This document shows positions 56,623 to 64,000 of a stretch of DNA of 64,000 nt, piece after piece. The position numbers and the translations under genes were made by a program. The stretch comes from Prostheceraeus crozeri (lineage: Eukaryota; Platyhelminthes; Polycladida; Euryleptidae): positions 62,001 through 126,000 of the forward strand of contig CAJQUW010001819.1 in the NCBI GenBank assembly GCA_907163375.1, written 5' to 3'. Under the pieces are notes generated by a model, which was given only the letters and a program-made list of their open reading frames with translations, was not told the DNA's origin and ran no database searches. Each line of letters opens with the position of its first letter. The first letter of the stretch is position 1.

Positions 56623-57600
56623 AACCTGTTGCTCCAAAGATAAATTGATTGAAAATGCAAATGATGTGAAATTGACTGATCAATACCATGTTTGGAATTA
56701 AGCAGAAATCTTGGTATATTACTCTTCCTTTCCTTGATTGATTGAAATGCCTCTTTTTAGAACAAATTGTAAATATGACTTGATTGAATCCCAAGCTATA
56801 TCCATTCCTAGAGGGATTTTTCTGTGCCTCAAACCGGTGCAGCTGAGAATCCTAATACATGCACATTAGATGAAGTAGGCATAGCTTTCTAAAAAAAACA
56901 TTCCACATCTTCGAGGAATATATGCTGTTCATCTATAGCATTTTATGAAGTTCATATGGCTACAAATTTTCATTTTTGGGATATGATTAGATCCCAAATA
57001 ATATGATAAGATGGATCTTGCAAGTTGACACTGCTGAGTCGGCAAAAAATATTTTTACAAGTGCTCAATCATCTCAGCGTGACCATGAGCAATGGAGTTC
57101 AAAATTATTTAGTTGATTTGATGGCAGAGATAAGGCGATGCTTACACTGACCTCATTAATCTGATAAGATTATCAAGCAATAACATGCTCTATGTTTATC
57201 AGTAAGTTATCAATTATCATATAACAAAATTCTTGTAATGTTGTTGCGAGCAACTAGTATCTCGCATATCTCCACGACATTTACACAATGCTTGATTAAT
57301 ATTCACAGACTCAATATTACTTTAAAAGGAAAAATGCCGAAATCCCTCTAGAATCGATGAGTTGATCCATGTCGATATTTCCAAAGTGAACATGTACATA
57401 CTTTTGATTTAAAATATTTTGATACATGTGTATAAATTCCAAAGGTTTCTCCTATATTTTCTTACCATGCAACATTTTTGCAGATGTAACGATCTGAGAG
57501 ATCAAGCAGATGATATCAATGAAGTATTAAGTACATCACTTGCTTTCGTTAACGCACTTTGATTTTCATAAACAATAAAGAATGGTGACATGAAATTGCA
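56623..57600 (+). other. Probable NCX 3' UTR
   Basis: Sequence after the stop codon up to just beyond a canonical AATAAA at 57574-57579. It has no coding content. Transcript evidence would be needed to fix the cleavage site, and other poly(A) sites are possible. Confidence 0.5.
57574..57579 (+). promoter_or_regulatory. Candidate poly(A) signal AATAAA of NCX
   Basis: Canonical hexamer about 950 bp after the stop codon, followed within 30 bases by GT- and T-containing sequence. It is a candidate by position only. Confidence 0.4.
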
Positions 57601-57799
57601 TTTTTATTTTAATTGCTTGCCTTTTTAATCACGACATTGACGAATTGAACTGTTAAACTTCCTTGCATCGGGTGCGGGTTTTTTTCGTGAAGAAGGCAAG
57701 ATTCTTCGATCAATTACATCCGTAAAAGGTAAATTTGGTGACTTTATTGACTTTTCACCTATTACATTAAATATCTAAAGAGAATCACAATTATTATTA

Positions 57800-57949
57800 A
57801 ATCAATAAAAGACACCAACACCATTGATTCCCCGACCGCACTCGCCCGACCTATGAATTGAACCGAAGTCCACGGTGGAGACGAGCTCCTAGGTCTGGCG
57901 AGTGCGGTCGGGGAATCAAGGATGTTGGTGTCTTTTATTGATTTAATAG
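57800..57949. repeat. Head-to-head SINE palindrome
   Basis: The left arm 57800-57854 and right arm 57888-57944 are inverted copies containing CACCAACAC and GATTCCCCGACCGCACTCGC. On the minus strand the word GGTTCAATTC (57856-57865) resembles a Pol III B box. The same body and tail (GTGTTGGTGTCTTTTATTGA, TTAATAG) occur at 60901-60962. It looks like two copies of one tRNA-derived SINE joined head to head. Confidence 0.6.
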
Positions 57950-58210
57950 CAGAGTTGGAAGTGGGTCAACGAAACTTGACCCATGACCAACCTGACCCAC
58001 GGCATATGTGACCCACGACTCACCTGACCCACCGACTTTTCACGAAAACATGACCCACGACCCACCTGACCCACGGGGTACCCTGACCCACGACCCACCC
58101 GACCCACCACATCTTTAACCCACCTAACCCACATGCTGCAAGGGTGAATGATGTGAGTGCAATTTCCGTTTCTGGCATCATCTCTAGTTTCATTTTCATT
58201 CAAGATTCTA

Positions 58211-58463
58211 CACTGTAAACTCTAGGGCACGAAATTTCGCTTGAATTAGGCACGAAATTTAGGCATCAATTCTAACCAACACAAGGCACGAAGTTCATAG
58301 TGCGAGTTCGTGCCCAATGATTTTTCCTTTGATTTCATTGGATAAGCAACCATTTGGTTTGGTGCCTAGTGGCGCCTCGAGGCACTAGAAAGGCACTAAC
58401 TAGGCGCTAACTGGCACGAAATTTCGGCTTCGCGCCTAAGTTAGTGCCCTACAGTTTACAGTG
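58211..58463. mobile_element. Tc1/mariner-type MITE
   Basis: A 253-bp element with about 20-bp terminal inverted repeats CACTGTAAACTCTAGGGCAC / GTGCCCTACAGTTTACAGTG. TA is duplicated at 58209-58210 and 58464-58465. Internally GGCACGAAATTT is repeated. It lies inside the 2.17-kb element. Confidence 0.85.
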
Positions 58464-58465
58464 TA

Positions 58466-59934
58466 GGTCTATCTAGATAGAGGCCTCATAGCATCAAAAT
58501 TAGTGTTAAGATTTGTTATGAAGATTCAAGTGTATCAGATCTCTTGTCATATGACAAATGACATGCAACCTCATCAAAATTATCTTATAATCAAAGTTCA
58601 TGTACCACAAATGCCTAAAGTTCTAATAAAATCTAAACGACTCTGTTTCTTGTTGGAATTTCTTGACTATCCTTTTTAGTGCTACCTATTTAACTCGTAC
58701 AGAAATGATTAGTTAAGTTGAGGGCCCTACAGACTAAATTTCAAATGCTACATTTCTTAATCAAATGAAGTTAAAAAATAAGATTGCAGTAGGCCTAAAT
58801 CATTTATTCGAGCATTTATTATGTTAGATACTACATGTGTGAAAATTATCCCACAAAATTCCTCAAACTAATATTTTGTTGCTTCTGATGGCAATCGATT
58901 CAAATTTCATTAACTTCCGCTAACTATTAAGTAGAAAGTTGTATATTTGATGTAAGAATGACATTCATTGAAAAGCATATGGAGTAAGCATGCGTAACGC
59001 GTGAATATTATTATAATATTATTATAATTCAAGCTTGCAATACATATAGATGAACTGATATATTTGAGTGGCGCTACATGTACGAGTACGTTGTGATAAC
59101 AATCGCTAGTGACATCATGTGACATCATAAATTCCTATTTTAATTGATACCAAATCAAATATCAAAACGAAACTTTTTATTGATACGAAGTGTCAAAAAA
59201 ATATCTCCTCACAGAGCTCTACCGTAATAAGTCTGTGTGAAAGGGATAAGTCTATATCAATGACCGTCGTATGAATTGTCGTATTTCAGATTATCATGTA
59301 TCGAATGAGCAATGAGATGCATGGAACATGTTTGATGCGAAAGTAGATTGAACGGCTAAATGCTTTAGGTGTGAAGCATGTACATGTATATTATGAAAGA
59401 TATTTTGATCAATTACATATTTCGAAAATATTTAGGCTCCGATCAATCTTTACCGGAGATTTACCATTTTAATCTCTACCAGAGGATATTTTCTACGAAA
59501 GACCAACAAAATCAAGCGAAACAAACAAAACGAAGGTCAATTGGTATTGCAAGAAAATTTTCAAGATGAATAAAATCTCTGAATACCTGACTTCTTCAGT
59601 GCTGTATCTCTGAAATCAAGGTCACACATCATTGGGTATCGTCAGACATAGCGACAGAGAATCGAGCAGACACAATTGTACTCAAACAACTTCTCTCCAC
59701 CAACCAACATCTCTCAGTAGATGGCAGCAATTGTTTTCGAGCCTTTTATTTGTGTGAATTCCGCCCCCTTTCGAAACTGTATGAGGCACGTGAAAGTCAA
59801 CAGAGAGTGTTGCATATTTTGACTGTGTGCATCCATCAACCCTTTCAGTGACACTGACTCAATCATTTTTCATGAATGACTAGAATACGAATAAATGAAG
59901 TTTACTGTATTTGAGATTGTCAAATCTATCGTGG
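58466..59934. other. Interior of the 2.17-kb element, no recognised genes
   Basis: AT-rich; a TATTATAATATTATTATAAT palindromic run lies near 59006-59026. Open frames of 60-70 codons have no recognised motifs. Confidence 0.45.
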
Positions 59935-60215
59935 GTCAAACTGGTTTTGGAAGTGGGTCAACAAAGTCTGACCCGACCCACCTGACCCACGGCATATGTG
60001 ACCCACGACCCACCAACTTTTTGGAAAAACATGACCCACGACCCACCTGATCCACGCGATTTTGTGACCCACTTGACCCATCTGACCTATGACCCACGAC
60101 CCACTTCCAACTCTGCTTAATAGTTGTCATTCTTTTTAGATATTCAATGCAATGCAACAGACTCTTGTTGTCAATCTGTGTGACGTACTCGAATAACATG
60201 CTAATATGTCGTCTC

Positions 60216-60723
60216 CACAGAATTAGATTGTTTAACCGCATCACTTTGCTAGAAGTGCAAACTGATTCAAAACGATGGCACATGCAGGAACTTATTAAGT
60301 GGGCAAAAAGAAATTTTTAATACCTTGCAGAGATAGGAAAAATATTTGTGCGTCGCTTGCGGATTACTGTGAATTCTTTCAAAATGCTCCGATCGCCACG
60401 ATTCCTTCAGATTTGAAGAATTCAGATCATTGTGCAAAAGTTTTCTCGATAATGTTGGGTCCTCCGATCATTATTACTCTGACTCACTGAGACTTCTCTG
60501 TAGAACTTGAAATTGACTGTGTCTCTTTGCTGTGTGATCCGGTTGATAACAGACACTGAAGCTTCGCACAATTTGGCGTAGGCCTATTTAATGCTGAACT
60601 GGCTGCTTATTGTTCGATTGCGATGGTATTATGTCAGCAGATTGTGCCATTTTATTAACGTTACATGTTTCAATGTTTCCTTTCTAGTCAAACAGAAGAA
60701 AAGACGACCGGTCTAATTCTGTG
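60216..60723 (+). mobile_element. Non-autonomous TIR element, copy 2
   Basis: A 508-bp sister of the element at 1190-1712. It has the same 12-bp ends CACAGAATTAGA / TCTAATTCTGTG and the same interior (including GGCACATGCAGGAACTTA). The flanks GTCGTCTC (60208-60215) and GTTGTCTC (60724-60731) match at 7 of 8 bases, so it too made an 8-bp duplication. It is in the opposite orientation to copy 1. Confidence 0.82.
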
Positions 60724-60842
60724 GTTGTCTCGCTACAACATGCATGCTGGCAGTATTCTGTCAATAATAACAGGACATTAAGTTGTCGATATCACTTGGA
60801 GATGACTTCTGTCTTCACTCGCATTCTCTTTGAACCGTCAGC

Positions 60843-60995
60843 ATGGCCTAGTGAAGAAGATGCGAGCTCGATCGTCTCCAGCGCGCATTTCGGTTCGATT
60901 CCTAGGTCGGGCGAGTGCTGTCTAGGAATCAAGGGTGTTGGTGTCTTTTATTGACTTAATAGTTGTCATCCTCCTTAGATATTCTATGAAGGTGA
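60843..60995 (+). mobile_element. tRNA-derived SINE
   Basis: TGGCCTAGTGA (60843-60853) resembles an A box and GGTTCGATTCC (60892-60902) is a good B box. The body CTAGGTCGGGCGAGTG and tail GGTGTTGGTGTCTTTTATTG match the SINE copies at 57800-57949. The tail TTAATAGTTGTCATCCTCCT matches the piece at 60117-60140. Confidence 0.65.
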
Positions 60996-61149
60996 AATAG
61001 ATAGGCTAAAAGAGAGACACAGGGAGAGAATCGTATATTTTTCAAAAATGGAAATTTCATATAGTTGACAGCAACTGTACAAGGAATGATATACTTGCAA
61101 TGCAGTGGCGATGCAATTCAATACTTTCATGAATACTCAATTTACAGAT

Positions 61150-61830
61150 ATATATACTGCACAAAAAGTCTAACAAAAAATCTTGACACTTGAAATTATA
61201 GGGAGCATTGTTTTCATTAATGAAGTGACATCAATAACTTTAAATAACAAAAATTTATTTCGTACATCTCTAGCAACCTGCATCCCTAGCATTAATGCAA
61301 GCTCAAATTCTACAGTTCATAGAGTTCTCTTCCTCTATGCGTTCTCATTGCTTTTCAACCAATATTTCGGAAAGTTGTTAGAAATTGACTTGAAAATGTG
61401 GATACGAGTTTTTCACCCATCTACCAGTCTCATCCCACGCAAGCTCGGTGAAAGATCAGGAGATTGTGAGGGCCGTGGAAGTCAGGCCTACTGAACTGCT
61501 GAGCTGGTGTGTCATCACATTGAGATGCACGATGAGATGCACATTGTCATCTTGAATGATGAGATGGTGCCCCTATACTGTTAGAGCAACAATATACTGT
61601 TGGAGTCACATTCTCCGACAGATAATATTAGCTATCCAAGGTGCCTTGATGACAATAGCAGCCTTGACTCATCCATCGTGAAAACCGACCGAAATCATGA
61701 CGCTGAAACCGCCGCTGAATAGACCATGTTCTGAAATGTAGCAGACTGTATATCTCTCACGAGACAGTCTGTGAGTACATGCTCACAGGCACGATTCCAG
61801 GGCTGTCATGACACGGACGATCTGTAAAAT
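61150..61830 (-). pseudogene. Decayed Tc1-like transposon
   Basis: The minus strand (about 61800 to 61390) gives, in several frames, GGGFSVMISVGFHDG, IQDDNVHLIVHLNVMTHQL and FTELAWDETGRWVKN. These are eroded forms of the Tc1 blocks G-G-x-S-V-M-V-W-G-x-F, Q-x-D-N-A-x-P-H and I-E-x-x-W-D-E-L-G-R-R-V. The ACTGCACAAAAAGTC word at 61157-61171 may be a Tc1-type terminal repeat. Many stops and shifts are present. Confidence 0.55.
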
Positions 61831-61857
61831 AGTATTATTTCCTTCTGCTTTACGCTA

Positions 61858-62348
61858 TAATGATCAATCGATCCCGTTGTAATTTCTGCACAACAGCAAA
61901 AATGCATGTGCATATCTCATATTTGGAAACAATTCCGACTGCATCTCCTTTGGCATCTCCCTTGAGTTCATTTAATAAAATAGAAAGTGTACACATTAGG
62001 GATTTAATAAATGCGGAGTTACCACTCTACCAAATTATACTTACTCTGTACTTGAAAATATTTAAAATAAATATTTTAAGTGATAGTGTTATTTAAGATC
62101 AATGTTTTGCCCTCAACAGTTGTTTTCTCTATAGACAAATAATGTTGATGAAGATTATTCTTATTGGTATCCATAGAGTAAGTATTAGGTAGAGTGGCAA
62201 CTCCGCATTTATTTAATCCCCAATGTGCATGCACTTTCGATTTTATTAAATGAACTCAAGTGAGATGCAGGTGGCATTGTTACCAAATGTGAGATATGCA
62301 AATATTTTCAGTTTTTCAGAAATTACAACGGAATTGACTGATCACGAT
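61858..62348. repeat. Foldback element, arms about 190-200 bp
   Basis: The left arm 61858-62058 and right arm about 62160-62348 are inverted copies sharing TGAGTTCATTTAATAAAAT, ATTTAATAAATGCGGAGTT and CGTTGTAATTTCTG. Terminal words TGATCAATCGATCCCGTTG and its imperfect complement mark the ends. Confidence 0.82.
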
Positions 62349-62453
62349 AGCAGAGCAGATGGAAATGATATTATTTTACAGATTGTTCGTGTCATATCAG
62401 CCTTGGAGAGGTAATGTTTGTTAAATTGGCAACTCGATGATCTGCTATTGCAA

Positions 62454-62847
62454 GCTGGCACACTCCCAGTAAGTGTATTCGGTGTGTTGATTTGAGTGGC
62501 ACACGTGATTTTCACAAGTGGTACGGATGGGCTGTGGGCGTTGCTGCGGAGGAAAATCAGCATTTGTGAGGATTCTACACAGAGTTGGGGCTGTCTGAGG
62601 GGTGGCACAAGCTGGCACACTCCCAATAAGTGTATGCGGTGTGTTGATTTGAGTGGCACACGTGATTTTCAGAAGTGGTACGGATGGGCTGTGGGCGTGG
62701 CTGCGGAGGAAAATCCGCATTTGTGCGGATTCTACGCAGAGTTGGGGCTGTCTGAGGGGTGACACAAGCTGGCACACTCCCAATAAGTGTATGCGGTGTG
62801 TTGATTTGAGTGTTTCACGCAGTTTTCACAAGTGGTACGGCTAACTT
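62454..62847. repeat. 157-bp tandem repeat (about 2.5 units)
   Basis: Units start GCTGGCACACTCCC at 62454, 62611 and 62768, a period of 157 bp. The first two units are nearly identical, and the third stops at about 62847. The open frames here are side effects of the repeat. Confidence 0.9.
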
Positions 62848-63195
62848 CACATCCGTACCACTTTGAGGTCATTTTGTCCATTTTCTCAGCAAGTATTGTG
62901 AATTTTAACAAAGTAGTGGGTGGCACATGCTTTAGACGTGTTATTTTAGACGTCCATGTGGTTGAAAATTCATAAAGATGCAATTTAAGATTTTTTCTGT
63001 AAATTGGAACGACTAACTTCACACCCGTACCACCTCGAGGTTTTGATGGACGATTTCTCGCAAACTGCTGCATTATTTTGAAAAATTACTGGTGGCACAA
63101 GCTGGCACACTCTAAAATTATGTGTAAATGCTGTTTTTGAGAGTGGCACACGCGATTTTCGATGTGGTACGGATATTGGTACGGCTAACTTCACA
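62848..63195. repeat. Diverged satellite-like units next to the 157-bp repeat
   Basis: Two related blocks start CGTACCAC (62864 and 63027). Each contains a TTTCTC.GCAA word and ends GGTGGCACA(T/A)GCT. They are followed at 63100 by a diverged copy of the GCTGGCACACT unit. GGTACGGCTAACTTCACA recurs at 62835 and 63180. Confidence 0.65.
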
Positions 63196-64000
63196 CACGT
63201 GAAATTTCAGCCAGACATTTTCAGCATTCGACTTTTTCATGAAAACTTCCATTATAATACTGTTTATGAAATTCCTTTGATAATCAGCATAATTTCCGCT
63301 TAGTTAGGTTGCATATTAGCAGATATTCATTCCCTTTGATATCCAACTTTGTTGCATGCTACCTACATGGAGGAGTCATCTCGGTAGTATATAAATTGGC
63401 AAAATTTTGACTTCTTTAAAAGTGCTCAAATAATTTTTTGGACTACGTTAACGCAATCTCCGCAAAAAACTGATTCTTTTGCAAAAATTTTCACTGTATG
63501 TAGATACTAACACAGACATCGAACACAATGCACTAAGCAATACATATACTTCCCTATTCTGTGGATGAAGGATGTTTGAGATAGGGATTCGGAATTTTCG
63601 GAGCTCGAAACCAGTGAAATATATATTGCTTTAGGGAAGGTTTTGGGAAATTTTCAAACTCAGCTCGCCTTTTCTGAAGTGCCGTTTAAGATATGCTTAA
63701 TTATTGTCAATTGCTGAAAATTATGTTGACAAGGTGAAAGAAATTGACAAAGAAAGGTATCCCAAAATCCTGGCTTGCTGAGTGAGAGTAATGCGGTAGG
63801 AGATTTTTTGCCATACAAAGTACAATGCTCTGCTCTGTAATATAAATGGAACAAACTTATACATTCGAATTTTACCTGTGACTTGCAAACAAGAAAACTT
63901 GTTTAGATATAGTCTTTTCAAATAAATATCCACGAGGTTTCTGTCTAACAGCTGTTTTCTCGAGGTTATGTATCATTACTAACAAATCTATCTGTTGTTC
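63196..64000. other. Intergenic stretch without recognised genes
   Basis: AT-rich. Two overlapping minus-strand frames of 64-70 codons at 63660-63933 have no recognised motif. Confidence 0.5.

Larger units (their letters stand above)
57954..60110. repeat. Two GACCCAC(G/CT) arrays at 57954-58135 and 59935-60110
   Basis: Both arrays are built from variants of GACCCACGACCCACCT. They align with each other in direct orientation, sharing TGACCCACGGCATATGTGAC and AACATGACCCACGACCCACC. They lie inside the two ends of the 2.17-kb element and could be transposase-binding arrays or a minisatellite. Confidence 0.75.
57950..60115. mobile_element. 2.17-kb TIR element with GACCCAC-rich ends, inserted in a SINE tail
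   Basis: It begins CAGAGTTGGAAGTGGGTC and ends with the exact complement (18-bp TIR). The flanks TTTAATAG (57942-57949) and CTTAATAG (60116-60123) match at 7 of 8 bases. The SINE tail TTAATAGTTGTCAT, intact at 60957, is split at this point. An 8-bp duplication and a CAGAG start fit the hAT superfamily. No transposase was found, so it is non-autonomous. An alternative reading is two separate 170-190-bp units, since 59945-60115 is itself bounded by the same inverted word. Confidence 0.6.

Noticed and set aside
62342-62844. Six overlapping frames on both strands
   Set aside because: Produced by the 157-bp tandem repeat; no start context, no motifs and no conservation beyond the repeat.

Overview
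This is animal nuclear DNA. It is AT-rich, intron-rich and packed with eukaryotic transposable elements. The one host gene is the 3' half of an SLC8-type sodium/calcium exchanger (NCX/Calx) on the + strand. Eleven exons lie between positions 1 and 56622. They have correct splice sites and matching phases and encode the last 429 residues: the end of Calx-beta domain 1, Calx-beta domain 2, the acidic end of the cytosolic loop, the second membrane block with the alpha-2 ion-binding repeat, and the C-terminus. One exon is 36 nt long and phase-neutral, so it looks like an optional cassette. A possible poly(A) signal lies at 57574. The mix of Penelope-like elements, Tc1/mariner, pogo, P-like and Mag-like Ty3 elements, plus recurrent TAGGCCTA-type words, suggests a marine invertebrate, perhaps a non-vertebrate deuterostome. 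That placement is a guess.

Layout. The intron at 1033-8786 holds a 523-bp element with 8-bp target duplications, a decayed THAP/P-element-like transposase and a 1.24-kb-armed palindrome of two Penelope-like (PLE) copies. The intron at 8917-18688 holds a truncated Tc1, a long PLE with RT and GIY-YIG parts, and a tRNA-type SINE. The intron at 19313-25301 holds a pogo-like element with a two-exon transposase that carries a coding minisatellite and a PHD finger. The intron at 25396-35110 holds an old LINE-type C-terminus, an IS630/Tc1-like element interrupted by a long-TIR Tc1 deletion derivative, a second PLE with inverted terminal copies, a foldback element and a fuller copy of the truncated Tc1. 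The intron at 35234-46942 holds a four-layer nest: host intron, LINE, Ty3/Gypsy element, mariner. The intron at 49548-56448 holds a decayed LINE broken by a mariner fragment, and foldback repeats.

Downstream of the gene (57.6-64 kb) lie SINE copies, a 2.17-kb TIR element with GACCCAC-rich ends inserted in one SINE tail, a small Tc1-type MITE, a second copy of the 523-bp element, a decayed Tc1, a foldback and a 157-bp tandem repeat.

The transposons appear to be passengers. Nothing suggests they work with the exchanger, although their insertion has greatly lengthened its introns. Exon calls are strong. Family names for decayed or non-autonomous elements are inferences from motifs read by eye.
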